The notes under the pieces were generated by a model that searched no databases, was not told the DNA's origin, and saw nothing but the letters and a program-made list of their open reading frames with translations. Shown piece after piece: positions 53,880 through 64,000 of a stretch of 64,000 nucleotides of DNA. The first letter of the stretch is position 1. The number at the start of each line of letters is the position of its first letter. The translations under genes were made by a program, and so were the position numbers. Source of the DNA: Ananas comosus (taxonomy: Eukaryota > Streptophyta > Magnoliopsida > Poales > Bromeliaceae). The DNA lies in assembly GCF_001540865.1 (NCBI RefSeq), contig NW_017893412.1:19399-83398 (forward strand), read 5' to 3'.

Positions 53880-54953
53880 CGTAGAATAGTTAAAACGAAG
53901 GAGATATTGCAAATGGCACCACTCATGGAGCCATAAAACAAATGAATGCACTGCCTTCAAGAGGCAAATTCAAAAAGAGATAAACGAAGGTCGGCCTCAT
54001 CTTTGCCGATCAAGAAAATAAAGATTTGGAAATTGATAAGAACCCTTTTCCATCACAGGTCAATGTCGTGAACATGAAAGGAAAAGAAAAAGCGACTGGA
54101 AAAAGGCAGATCTAAGAAGAAATAGACGAGGGTCGGCTCATATTAGCCGATCAAGAATGAAAATAATGTAATTGATGAAAATTCGTTTCCTTTTCAGGTC
54201 AATATGGTGAATGTTAAAGGGAAAGAGATTGCGGACCAGGCGACCGCAGATAACGTGGCACATGCCAAAAGAAACCTTCGGCTTTGCATAAGGTGCAAGG
54301 CCGAAATGACGAAAAAGGACTGGAAAGTCATCATCAATGCCAAGAAAAGAGGCAATGAGTAGAATGAGTTGATGGCGTTTCCCGAGGAATGGGATGATAT
54401 TCCCGTTGGTGAGTATCAAGAAGAGGAAGGCTCAGATGAAGCCTCCAACGGAACGGAACCGGAAGTTGATTTGGTTCAACATAAAAAGGATTTGCTGATG
54501 CAGAAAGTTCTGCATGACTACTACTACAACCGACGAGAAGAACGACAGAGCCAATGGAGTTATCCAGAAAAACCATTCAGCTCGAGGCCAAGGTTTCCTG
54601 GGTATCGGCCGCACTGGCAGCATCAAGCCAGGCCGAGACCAGAACCAGAATTCGAGGGAATGACCGAAAGAGACATAGAATTCCTCGGTCGAAGGTTAGT
54701 CAATGAACTCGGCATCCAACCTTGGCCGAGACCCTGGGAAAGGAGAGAAATCTTGAAGAATCATTTGAGGACCGTGAAAGTACCGGCAAACGTGCCGGTA
54801 GACAAATGGCATGAGGTAGAAGTGAAACCATCGGCCAGATGGCAAGGGCCGATGTTAACGAAAACACAAAAGCGTCGACAGCAAAGGATGCAAGCCGAGG
54901 CCAGACAACAATACGATGAAGCGAAGGGGATAAAATTGAACATATGGAGGTGA
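53880..54953 (+). pseudogene. gag C-terminal region of A2 with internal repeats
   Basis: The first ~330 bases are readable only with stops. They contain repeated RQIQEEIDEGRLILADQE and FPFQVNMVNVKGKE units, as in A1. From 54369 the frame is open: an acidic segment, HDYYYNRREERQSQW, WPRPWERREILKNHLRTVKV and a basic end. No catalytic motif. Confidence 0.7.
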
Positions 54954-54983
54954 CCTGATGAACCTCCACACCTTGTCCGCCCA

Positions 54984-55156
54984 ATGCGGAATGATCATGA
55001 GGCAGGCGGTTCATCGCCTATCCCTTGGCTAAAATCAAAGATTGAACGGCCAATACCAGCTGAACAAGAAGAGAAAATGACAAGGAGTGAGCTAAAAGAT
55101 AAAATAGCTTCTCTCGAAACAATCATCAAGAAAGAGAGATGGCCTCTTAAGGAGAG
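54984..55156 (+). pseudogene. gag-protease linker of A2, truncated
   Basis: Charged segment MRNDHEAGGSSPIPWLKSK, ELKDKIASLETIIKKERWP, matching 1100-950 on the minus strand of A1. It ends at the family-E LTR insertion. Confidence 0.75.
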
Positions 55157-55223
55157 TGTCACGCCCCGGGACCCAGCGGAAACCCGCACGGCACGTGTCC
55201 AGACCCGCCATATGTCTAAAACA
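55157..55223 (-). repeat. 67-bp stub of a family-E LTR
   Basis: TGTCACGCCCCGGGACCCAG onward, matching the left end of the solo LTR at 27208 to CTAAAACA, where the copia LTR begins. The rest should lie beyond the copia element, right of the window. The left flank GAGAG is the expected duplication. Confidence 0.8.
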
Positions 55224-55887
55224 TGTAAGATATGGATCCCGAGGATCTAAAAGGTAAGTAACACCTAGAGGGGGGTGAATAGGTGTAAAAACGACAAACT
55301 CGAAAATCTCGATGCAAATAAAACAAAGTAGCGAAAAATAAAACAGCACACCGAGAATTTAACGTGGGAAAACTCCAATTCGGAGTGAAAAACCCACGGG
55401 ACCGATCACGCGAAGAAAATCCACTAAGAAAACATGAGTACGAGTGATTTTATCCAAAATACATGACTCAATTTACCGAATTCCCGTTGTCGATGGTCTT
55501 CGCCGGTCCTAGATCGATAGGAATCCTCCAATCGACCTCGTCGCAACTCCTTGCTGCGTCAACACCACAACTCCTTGAAGCATCCACCGAATTCTCGGCT
55601 TCACGCGAGATCCACGCGCCGAACCTCCTTCCGGAGCTTGTAGAATCGAAGATTTGTGGTGATTAAGCCTTAGAATCCCATAAGCGATGAGGGTTCACCT
55701 TTTAATCAAACACCTACTTGATTCTCGAAGAAGTTCTCGAGTAAAAATCGAGGAATCAAGTCGATTGTTGATTTTATGAAACTTGTTATGAGAATATGAG
55801 AATAGAAGCATAAGAACGGAAAAACAAGTTTCTAGGGTTTAAAATCAATACAAACTCAAAGCCATAGATTTTAGATGACCCCCATAG

Positions 55888-55900
55888 CTTATTTATATGT
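55888..55900 (-). promoter_or_regulatory. TATA box of the copia LTR
   Basis: Minus strand ACATATAAATAAGC, about 75 bp downstream of the last ACCGGT core, the same geometry as in the gypsy LTRs. Confidence 0.65.
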
Positions 55901-55969
55901 TTAGAAGACTTAGAAGTAGACTAGGATTGCAAAAAGTCCTTTTTAAAAAACCTGTGTCGTCCTCAGAGA

Positions 55970-56216
55970 CCGGTCTTCTTGAGGAGACCGGTCTGTGAGA
56001 GACCGGTCTCTCAAGTGAGGAACCGGTCCCTCGCTGCGTGACCAAAATCACAACGTTCGGGAACCGGTCTCTCAAGCTTGAGACCGGTCCCTCGCTGCGT
56101 GACAGAAAAACCAAGGTTCGGGAGCCGGTCTCTCATCTCAGGGGACCGGTTGCATCAAAGTTCACGCAGTGAGGACCTTAGGGGAACCGGTCTTTTGACC
56201 TCAGAGACCGGTCCCT
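55970..56216 (-). promoter_or_regulatory. ACCGGT cluster in the copia LTR
   Basis: Nine ACCGGT cores and one GCCGGT, in GAGACCGGTC or GGAACCGGTC contexts. It includes AACGTTCGGGAACCGGTC preceded by CTCGCTGCG, a module also present in the gypsy family-E LTR near 9332-9375. Confidence 0.75.
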
Positions 56217-56442
56217 GAACACAGAAAAGTTCAGTAAAGTATTTTTAAAGCAGTCTAAGCCTTCTGAACTTATTCTAAATAAGTATCTTCACAGAAATCA
56301 TCTTTTCTTCATAGCTTAGATGCCGAACTTTACGAGTGGGTCTTTGTTCTTCAAATTAGATCTTTTCTTCAATCTTCCGTAATCAACTCTTCAAGACTCC
56401 ATTCAACACTACGAAATCCGCCAACCTATAAAATCCTTAACA

Positions 56443-56458
56443 ATCTCCCCCTTTGGCG
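56443..56458 (-). other. polypurine tract of the copia element
   Basis: Minus strand CCAAAGGGGGAGAT followed directly by the LTR start TGTTAAGGATT. Confidence 0.9.
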
Positions 56459-56856
56459 ATTTCGTGACAAAATATATTACTAAGTTCGTACACAGCTCAT
56501 AAATAATAAAAAGAAGATCATCGCAATCACCAAACGATAATCTCCTGCATGATCGATCCAGTAAAAGAAATTTACACTATTACAACCTTAATACAAACTC
56601 TATGACTTAGACATGGAGTCTTGAAGTCTTGAATTATTCCTGCAAAAACATTCTTAAAACATAGTCAAGATTCAAGTAAACTTATCAAGATCAAAGTATC
56701 AAGTCATAGTTCAGCAAGTCAAAGTTCATAGTCAAGCACAAGTCAAATTTACACAACTAACATAACTAAGCAAAGCTAAGCTAAATGCATAACATAACTA
56801 AGCAAAATGCCATCTACACTAAGCAAAATGCCATCTAAGCTAAATGCATGCGTCAT

Positions 56857-56912
56857 GCGTCATCATCACCATCGTCATCATCACCACCACCACCATCATC
56901 ACCACCATCTCC
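56857..56912. repeat. CAT/CAC-rich microsatellite
   Basis: Irregular CATCAC, CACCAC and CATCAT repeats between the copia ORF and its LTR. They give a poly-His or Asp/Gly artefact frame. Confidence 0.85.
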
Positions 56913-56963
56913 CCCTTTTTGTCAGAAAGCGCCAAAATGACAAAAGAGGGAACCCGGCAACTC

Positions 56964-58312
56964 CTAATCAGACGCATCCCCTGGAGGTAAATCTGCTCGG
57001 CAACACCCTAACTTGTCAAAAATCATATTCAATAAGCGCTTCATCTTGCTCACATCCTTCCGAATCGCAGCTTGCTCCGCAGACAATTTCTGAAGCTCCT
57101 CAGATAGACGTTGTTGCTCACGATACACAGAGGAAACTGAGATATCTTCCTCGGAAATGTCCATAGAAGGACGTGAAGAAGTAGCAGTAGCAGGAGGTGG
57201 AGCAGCAGGAGGGGAAGAAGCACGCTGAGACGGTGTACGAAGCTGCACCGAGGACTTCACAAATGTCCTTTCATTTATCCGACCCAAACTATGCTCATAA
57301 GATGTACACCGGACATCCACATCACGAAGTCGCAGAATCCTCATGATTATCAATGGAAATGGCAGCCTTTCATTTTGTCCAGAAGTTTTGATGTCTTTTG
57401 CCATCCTCCGCCAGATCAGAAACGGAATATTCATGTTAATATTTTTTGCATTTACAATATCTGGCCTTCCCAAGAGATACATATACAGAATACGATCCCA
57501 TCTCAGAATCTTCGTGTTTGCGAGAGGCAGAATGTTGTAGCAAATCACGAAGTTTAAAAAACGGCACTCCATTTTGAAATCTTTGGACATAACCATAATG
57601 CCGTTTGACTCAGTACCCGGCATGCAAATAGTGTTCACTACACGATTCCAATCGCGAAGTGAGTCGAACCCAGCTTGTAGATACTCCACTCCGTCAGTCT
57701 TAGCTTCCATACCTAGCACTGATGCTATAGTATCAGGAGTGATGGATAACTCAACACCACGTACGGAAGTCTTAAATACGTACGGGCCGCCGTCGGAGTC
57801 ACTCAGGTGACCAGCTCTCATATAAAATTCTCTGATCAACTCCAAACAGAAATTGGTTTGCTCCGGGAAATCACAAATCTGATGAAGATTTCCCTGTTCA
57901 AATAAATCCTGAAATCCCGGCACACAGCTAATGATACTGGCAACCCCAACATCTCGCTCACCAATGCAGTGTTTCGACGAGTACATGGACCGTCGAGCAG
58001 ACGAAATATCCTACAGACTATGACGTGGTGGCTCAGAACCTGGTTCTCGAATTTCAACACCTCCGGACTTGCGACGATCGAGACGTTCAGTCGCCTTTCC
58101 TTTGCCTTTATCCACGACTTTTCCTTTTCCCTTGCCTTTCCCTGTATCCTTATCCTTAGCTAATACCTTGGGAACAAAAGCCTCCCAATCCGGCTCGTCC
58201 TCCTCAGAGTCGTCGCCTAGAGCATATTCGCTCTTTCATCTTCCGGTTGATATTCAATCGGCCGTTTAGCTTTGGAGCGCTGTCGTTTGCTTCCACGACC
58301 ACCCCCGGCCAT
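56964..58312 (-). pseudogene. extra ORF in the envelope position of a Sirevirus-like copia element
   Basis: The probable original start is the ATG at 58312 (basic MAGGGRGSKRQRSKAKRP), broken by a phase change and stops between about 58230 and 57990. From 57986 a 340-residue frame is open. It has a globular region (about residues 20-235: LIREFYMRAGHL, DTIASVLGMEAK, NFVICYNILPLANTKILRWD), a Pro/Ala/Ser-rich linker (245-265) and a C-terminal coiled coil (285-325: REQQRLSEELQKLSAEQAAI). I see no signal peptide or clear membrane anchor. Sireviruses often carry such an ORF, sometimes called envelope-like; its function is unknown. Confidence 0.7.
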
Positions 58313-58605
58313 CAGGACCACAAGCACAAGTAACAACGAATACATTTTGAAGAAATCCCCTGTTAAACATAAAAATACTTACATATGAAACATAAGAATT
58401 TTTTTTTTTTTAATTCCAAAAAAATTTCAGCAAATTGATATATAAATGCTAGATAATCCTAGGAGCCACAATTATGAGAAACATGAACTAATCATGCAAC
58501 TAAATCAGCAAAAACAAATTTTTTCAGGAAAACTTTGAAAAGCTAGGTTTTGATGATGAAAAACCTACAAAAATTGACAAAAAGATGAAGAAATCCAAGA
58601 GAAAG

Positions 58606-61232
58606 TGTAAGGAAGTGAATTCTCGAAATATGAGGATTGCACTCCATCCAGGATCGACTAATTGTCGAGAGTATACCCTTTGTGGGAGTTTGGAATGTCC
58701 AAAGCACAAAAAGTGCCTTGGAGTTGAGTCCGCGAGAGCAAATGAGGCAAATGGCATCATTGGGCAGAAGTTGCTCTCAGGGACCGGTCTCTTCAGGTGA
58801 GAGACCGGTTCCCCTGGCTGGTTGTAGCGGGGTTGCGCGATGCAACCGGTCCCTGGCAGGGAGGGACCGGTTCCCGAACGTGGCCCCAGCGAGAGAAGCC
58901 AAAAATTGGCTAAGTCCTGAAAATCAAGCTCTCGGGGACCGGTCTCTCAGGTGAGGACCGGTCTCCCGAAGACCGGTCTCCCGGGGAGAGACCGGTTCCC
59001 GAATGCGTGCGCCCGAGGGAAGCTCTCGGGGACCGGTCCCAAGTCGGGGAGACCGGTCCCTCCGCGCGAAAACAGCCCAGTGAGGGCTGTGCAAGGGGTT
59101 AAAAGTTGAGGGGTCTAAATGCAAAATGGCCTTTATTAGAGTGGGCTGAGCCCTCTCTCTCCCTCACACTCTCTCATTTCACTCTCTCACTCTCATTTCT
59201 CTCTTGCTCTCTCTCTCTCTAGAAAGGAAAGAAGGAGAAGAAGAAGAAGAAGGAGAGGAAGGAAAAGAAGAGGAAGATAAGGAAGAAGAAGAAGAAGGAG
59301 ATCAAGAGGAAGGCTCTGAGCACCTCCATCTCCCTCTCCTCTTCCCATTGGAGTAGCTCTTGAGGTAAGCTACTAAACCCTAGCTTCTAGAACTTAGGGT
59401 TTTTGGGTTTTATGCCTTAGAATGGGTCAAATGGACCCTAAGCAAGCTTCTAAATAGATCAATCCCAAGAATCTAGGGATTTATGGGGTGATTTGCTATA
59501 GGTGCAAATCTAGGGTTCCAAAATGGGGTTTTTGTAAAAGTATGAGATTGATCTCATTTGAAGCCTTGGAAACCCTATTGATAGGTCCCAAAACGCGGGG
59601 GCGAAGTCGATTTTGGCATTCGGCGAACCGACGTGAAGTTCTCGGCAAAATCGGGCCGGGCTAGTGTTGATTCGGGCGAGGAAGGCTAAAGCCTATTCGT
59701 AAAGCTCGCCGAGAAGAATTTCCAAAGCCTCTACATCGATAAAAAGGTGGGGGGTGTCATCCGAAACTTTCGAACTCCTTTCTATGTCTTAGATTGCATT
59801 TAATCTCATCTCTTCATGTTGCATTGTAGGATTGCATAGTAGCTCCATTCCTTATGCTTTCTAAATGATAACCTAGTGTACTTGGAACGCTTGGTAACTA
59901 GATAGGTGAGGATTGGGTCGGAACGTGGATCCTATGATGCTAGAGATAGAGATGAACCCGATGGGGGTATTGATGACATAGAAAGTAGTGTTATTGTTAA
60001 AGAACCAACGAGTGGCATCCGAACATTTAATGATAACGAGTGGCATTAATGTAGTGTAAACGACACTAGAGGTCGATGGACCTAGGGATAGGTGGATCCC
60101 TTAGAAAATGCCTTGTGAACAATGAATTTAGACAACCTAAACAGCGTTGCATAATGGTCGGGAACAAATGATTCCGCGAGAGATATTGACCCTAGTGGTA
60201 GGGCTCCTCACTTGGAGAGGATTCGATTGGGTATTAACTCTAGTTGTAGAGTGTCCTCGCTTGGAGAGGATAGATCTAGCTCACAGTCTGCGTTTAGGAT
60301 GGTATAGCCATCCAATCCCCACATGGAGGGGATTGTCGTCGAGTACTCCGGAGTGTCGCGCGACTAGGACCACTTGGAGGTCTGGACCACATGGAGGTCC
60401 GCAGACGGTCCCGGGCTTGGGTGCACTTGGAGCTCCCTCCCCACTTTGGGATTGAAAGGTGAGTCATGGGCGAGCCCTAGGGCCTCGCCACAGATTGGGT
60501 AAATGAAAAAGGTTTATAAATGTCATTGAACATTTCTATTCGAACATGGATCGAATTTGTTAGCATGGTAGCAAACCTTTATTATATGATGCATGCATTC
60601 ATATTCATGATTATGGGCATAGTAGCATAGTTTTCCTACTACTGCATTTACAGCTTTCAGATACATATCTATCTATCTATCTATTTGTTGTTACTTGTGC
60701 CCACTTGGACCTAGTGGGGAGATCGGCAGAGTCGGCGGCCGAGCCCACTGGGAACTATGGAAGATAGTTCTCACCCCACTCTATTTCCAGTGGTAGGTTC
60801 AGGGCTGCAGAGAGAGGACCGCGGCAAGGGCGTCGCGCCCGACCAGTGAGACCGTGGTAGTATAGTAGCTTTCCTTTTTGCATTAGTACCCCCTATGTAT
60901 TGAGAGAGATTCATGTGGGTGAGGTTGGAGAGCTATGTATTTTGAGGATCAAATGTATTCACCTTGGAAAATGATGTAACTATTGTAATAGTTAGTAAAG
61001 TACTCTCTTTATTTCACTTGTATATCTCGTGGATTACTTGCCCTTCTGGTTGTTGGCACTGTTTGTGCCCTCGTTGAATGTGTATGTTTAGAATTTAAAT
61101 TTCTGGGTAAATTCTTGTACACATTCCTGTTGTTGAGCCTTGGACGGACAGGGGTGGTGCTGTCCGTTCGGCGGTCCGTCGCCGCGGCCGAACCGTGCCA
61201 AATCGGTAGTGGTTTCGGGGCGGGGCGTGACA
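58606..61232 (+). mobile_element. solo LTR, chromovirus family C, copy 2 (2627 bp)
   Basis: TGTAAGGAAGTGAATTCTCG to GGGGCGGGGCGTGACA, flanked by the perfect duplication GAAAG (58601-58605 and 61233-61237). Same family as 45754-48204, reversed. Contains a ten-core ACCGGT cluster (58780-59065), CT-rich leader, donor-like CTTGAGGTAAGC (59359-59370), (ATCT)n at 60664-60684 and the hairpin at 60743-60776. It is inserted in the spacer between copia pol and the extra ORF. Confidence 0.93.
58780..59065 (+). promoter_or_regulatory. ACCGGT cluster in family-C solo LTR
   Basis: Ten intact ACCGGT cores, mostly GAGACCGGTCTC, GGGACCGGTCTC or GGGACCGGTTCC, followed 90-150 bp later by the CT-rich leader. 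It is the densest and least decayed cluster in the window. Confidence 0.75.
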
Positions 61233-62561
61233 GAAAGGAAACCAATAGATCCAAGAACAAGATCAAAGCATAAATATGCATCTGTCAGCAAGATCTCTAG
61301 AACAAGCATCAAAAAATCGGAAACGAAACACATTTTCGGAGTATATGATACAAAGGCAACAAAATCCAAAAATCATACGTCAAATCGGTGCTAAACCACG
61401 AGGAATGTGAGGCAAAAATGCTCTGGAGGCAAGAAAAGTGCAAGAGGAAAGACAGAGAAATTTGTGAAACGCGTACAAGACACACGAGCAAAAACCCCTT
61501 TATTGGGTCGGGCGGAGGGACCGGTCTCTTCTGCCTGGGACCGGTCCCAGAGACCAGAATTTAAAAAAAATTCAGATAAGCTCCAAAAATTCCAGCAAAA
61601 ATATATAACAGTCCACAATGATAAATCAACAAAAATAACCAATTTTCATTCCCAATAACTTCAAATAAAATTTCATAAATAAATTTTGAAAAATCAATTT
61701 CAGAGATATTCAAATTTACAAAATTGTTGACCCGAAAATCAATGAAAATTCTTGATACATATAAAATAAAATTCCACACATTATGCAAGGTCTAGGAACT
61801 TATTGTATCATTTTATCATCATATTTTGTTAAAGAAAATGAATAAATAATTCGCCGAATTGTGAAATTAACATAATATGTTCAAATTGAGTTATGCACGA
61901 CATTCGAGACAGGAGTGGCTCTTTGAGCATCTTTTCATTTGACATTCCACCTTTTATCACCTACAAAATGTATAGCTCTTTGAGCATATTAGTTTTACAT
62001 TTTTTCTTTCTGAAAGGTACTTTCATTTTGTCTTACATAAATACTTCAATCAACATGTGGTAGCTGCACACACTGACCGGACGACCGGGGTGGTAGCTCT
62101 TTCCTCCATGTGGTGGTAGTTTTCACACTCCCAGCAGGGACGTAACTCTTTCCACATCTTGAATTTCAGAAATTTTCATAGCTAAAATTGGAAAGACTCC
62201 CCCTAAACTAGTGCAACCCTCAAGCCAAAAATATTATCGCAATTTCAAAAACAGAGAAAGATTTATTCATCTCAGAACTAATAATCAAACAAACAATTGC
62301 AACATTCAAAGTTCAAAGCATGAGGTGCTGAATTTGATTCAATATACTAAATGTTGTTTCAATGATTTGATCGTTTAAAAATATGCCAATAGAGAATAAC
62401 CCTGACAGTGATCAATCAAAATTAAATATGAAATAATTCAAATCACAGAACAATTCATCTCCCAAAACAGCAGCATTATTCACGAAATTCAACCTCAAAC
62501 ACTGGAAATCATGCAAGTAAAAATGCAACATGCACATGATCTATGGCTCAATAGAATATAT
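61233..62561 (-). other. copia spacer between pol and the extra ORF
   Basis: AT-rich and non-coding. Contains two ACCGGT cores at about 61520 and 61541 outside any LTR, and irregular GTGGTAGCTCTTT words near 62060-62150. Confidence 0.6.
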
Positions 62562-64000
62562 CTAGATTGAAGGATTCATACCAATTGCCTTTCTTAAATG
62601 CAGAAAACGCTTTTGATCCAAAGGTTTGGTTAAAATATCTGCAAGTTGATTTTCAGTTGAAATGTATTCAAGTTGTAAAACGTTTGATTCAACCAGTTCT
62701 CTTAAAAAGTGATATCTTAGTTCAATATGTTTTGTTCGAGAATGTAAAACAGGGTTTTTAGAAATGTTAATTGCACTTGTGTTGTCACACAGAATGGTAA
62801 GAGTGGTGGAAGGAATCCGATAGTCGCTTAGTAAGCTCTTCATCCAGATCAATTGAGTAGAGCAACTTCCTGTTGTAATGTATTCAGCTTCTGCAGTGGA
62901 AAGTGCAATACAATTTTGTTTCTTACTGTGCCAAGCAACCAAACAGTGGCCAATGTAAAAACAAGCTCCACTAGTACTTTTCCGATCATCTGCGGAGCCT
63001 GCCCAGTCAGCATCCGAGTAGCCGATTAGATCAAGAGATGTTCCCATAGGATACCAGAGGCCATACTCGGTTGTTCCTTTAACATACCGAATGATCCTTT
63101 TTACTGCTTTCAAATGTACTTCCTTAGGGCTAGCCTGATAACGAGCACAAATTCCAACACTAAATGCAATATCTTGTCTGCTCGCAGTCAAGTACAATAG
63201 GCTACCAATCATGCTTCTATATTGTTTCTCATCCACACTCTGACCTTCTGAATTCAATCCTAGTCCTTTGTTGCTTGTACCCATTGGAGTGTCAAAATCC
63301 TTTGCATTGTCCAATCCAAATTTCTTAACCAGTTCCTTTGCATACTTGGTCTGAGACAAATGAATTCCATCTTTTGATTGTTTAACTTGAAGTCCAAGGA
63401 AATAATTAAGCTCCCCCATCATTGACATCTCAAACTCGTTGGTCATTAACTTTGCGAAATCAGCGGCATCCTTATCTTTAGTAGCCCCAAAAACTATGTC
63501 ATCTACATAGATTTGTGCCACGATGAAATTATCCTTCAAGTGTTTTACAAAGAGAGTTCTATTTGCTCCCCCTCGGTTATAGCCCTTTTCCAAAAGATAT
63601 TTTGTCAAGCGTTCGTACCATGCTCGCGGAGCTTGTTTTAGTCCATAAAGTGCCTTTTTCAGTCGAAAAACGTGATTTGGAAATTTTGAGTCTATAAAAC
63701 CTTTCGGTTGTTCAACATAAACTTCCTCTTTTAAAAATCCATTTAGAAACGCACTTTTAACATCCATTTGAAAAAGCGTGATTTTAAAATGGCAAGCAAT
63801 CGCGAACAAGATACGAATAGATTCAAGACGAGCAACCGGGGCAAAGGTTTCATCAAAGTCTATTCCCTCAATTTGTGAGTACCCCTGAGCCACAAGTCTC
63901 GCTTTGTTCCGCACAATAGTACCATCCTCATTTTTCTTATTCTTAAAGATCCATTTGGTACCTATAATATGTTGTTGCTCAGGACGAGGCACTAATTCCC
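62562..64000 (-). CDS. copia reverse transcriptase and RNase H, C-terminal part of Pol
   Basis: Open without a break from the window edge to the stop at 62562. Counting from MPRPEQQH (63992): [25 protein letters not shown] start of RVT_2 (11-31), [11 protein letters not shown] (50-60), [11 protein letters not shown] (75-85), catalytic YVDD (162-165), TPMGTSNKG, then RNase H with YSDADWAG (325-332), STAEAEY (365-371) and CDNTSAIN (402-409), ending [17 protein letters not shown] (451-467). It copies element RNA into DNA in the cytoplasmic particle. All RT and RNase H key residues I can check are present. The N-terminal Pol and Gag lie outside the window. Confidence 0.95.
   Translation of the reverse strand, partial: ELVPRPEQQHIIGTKWIFKNKKNEDGTIVRNKARLVAQGYSQIEGIDFDETFAPVARLESIRILFAIACHFKITLFQMDVKSAFLNGFLKEEVYVEQPKGFIDSKFPNHVFRLKKALYGLKQAPRAWYERLTKYLLEKGYNRGGANRTLFVKHLKDNFIVAQIYVDDIVFGATKDKDAADFAKLMTNEFEMSMMGELNYFLGLQVKQSKDGIHLSQTKYAKELVKKFGLDNAKDFDTPMGTSNKGLGLNSEGQSVDEKQYRSMIGSLLYLTASRQDIAFSVGICARYQASPKEVHLKAVKRIIRYVKGTTEYGLWYPMGTSLDLIGYSDADWAGSADDRKSTSGACFYIGHCLVAWHSKKQNCIALSTAEAEYITTGSCSTQLIWMKSLLSDYRIPSTTLTILCDNTSAINISKNPVLHSRTKHIELRYHFLRELVESNVLQLEYISTENQLADILTKPLDQKRFLHLRKAIGMNPSI

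Larger units (their letters stand above)
51497..55156 (+). mobile_element. Tat-like Ty3/gypsy element A2, 5' part
   Basis: LTR, PBS, gag and gag-protease linker in plus orientation, cut off at 55156 by a family-E LTR. It is inserted in the family-D LTR after ACAAC. It matches A1 domain by domain in opposite orientation. Confidence 0.9.
55224..56442 (-). repeat. 3' LTR of the copia element (1219 bp)
   Basis: Plus strand TGTAAGATATGGATCCCG to AAAATCCTTAACA. It contains the CCTAGAGGGGGGTGAATAGG word common near one end of plant copia LTRs, an ACCGGT cluster (55975-56215) and a TATA box. The right end is fixed by the PPT. The left end is inferred from TG and from the point where the family-E sequence stops. 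Confidence 0.82.
55224..64000 (-). mobile_element. Sirevirus-like Ty1/copia retrotransposon
   Basis: Minus strand, 3' part: RT/RNase H (from the window edge to 62562), a long spacer with an extra ORF (about 58312-56964), the PPT CCAAAGGGGGAGAT and the 3' LTR (55224-56442). Copia elements with an additional ORF between pol and the 3' LTR belong to the Sirevirus lineage (family knowledge). Interrupted by the family-C solo LTR at 58606-61232. Confidence 0.88.

Noticed and set aside
56964..57986. A true membrane envelope protein
   Set aside because: No signal peptide, no clear membrane segment, and a coiled-coil C-terminus.

Overview
This is a transposon-only window from a flowering plant, probably a monocot. 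The species cannot be named from the sequence. I find no intact host gene, rRNA, tRNA gene or CRISPR array. Nearly every kilobase belongs to LTR retrotransposons (Ty3/gypsy chromoviruses, Tat-like gypsy, Ty1/copia Sirevirus-like), solo LTRs, or DNA transposons (CACTA, hAT-like, PIF/Harbinger-like). Most are nested, and many boundaries are fixed by target-site duplications (TSDs) read directly from the sequence.

Layout. (1) 1-4573: 5' part of a minus-strand Tat-like gypsy element (A1: LTR, PBS, gag, protease; the rest lies left of the window). (2) 4574-6964: AT-rich spacer with two small tandem duplications, a GA microsatellite and a possible gene remnant. (3) 6970-9660: solo LTR of chromovirus family E, TSD AACCA. 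(4) 10451-48204: a decayed minus-strand chromovirus, about 9.9 kb without its insertions, spread over 37.7 kb. Its 3' half (family B) and 5' half (family C) come from different families, joined inside the reverse transcriptase at 43154/43155. Two large elements interrupt it. A 17.1-kb LARD-like element (13805-30949, TSD GTACC) sits in the integrase and itself carries a Harbinger-like element (14597-15985, TSD TAA) and a family-E solo LTR (27208-29751, TSD GTTAG). A CACTA transposon (31954-42644, TSD TCA) sits in the reverse transcriptase and carries a chromovirus (family D, 33622-42171) and an hAT-like piece. (5) 48205-51496: spacer, an hAT-like element (49297-50291) and the first ~1 kb of a family-D LTR, which is cut by (6) a plus-strand Tat-like element A2 (51497-55156), itself cut by (7) a 67-bp stub of a family-E LTR, which is cut by (8) a minus-strand Sirevirus-like copia element (55224 to window end). 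The copia element has a 3' LTR, an envelope-position ORF, an inserted family-C solo LTR (58606-61232, TSD GAAAG) and an open RT/RNase H frame.

The most unusual signal is shared control sequence. LTRs of three chromovirus families (C, D, E) and of the unrelated copia element carry clusters of the palindrome ACCGGT, usually within RGRGACCGGTCYCY, in the same place: just upstream of the TATA/CT-rich leader. A ~40-bp module around it is shared between a gypsy and a copia LTR. Family B has GGGCGCCC instead, and the Harbinger-like element has TGGCCA. The chromovirus LTRs also share a GAGAACTA...TAGTTCTC hairpin near their 3' ends and a GAG|GTAAG splice-donor-like site, with an acceptor-like site just before gag. 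I interpret these as an exchangeable promoter cassette plus a spliced leader; both ideas are inferences.

Retroelement reading frames carry stops, frameshifts or insertions, except the copia RT/RNase H and single domains such as the family-C Gag and family-D integrase, which are still open. N runs (20142-20174, 25443-25743, single n at 15638 and 20221) mark assembly problems in the repetitive LARD element.
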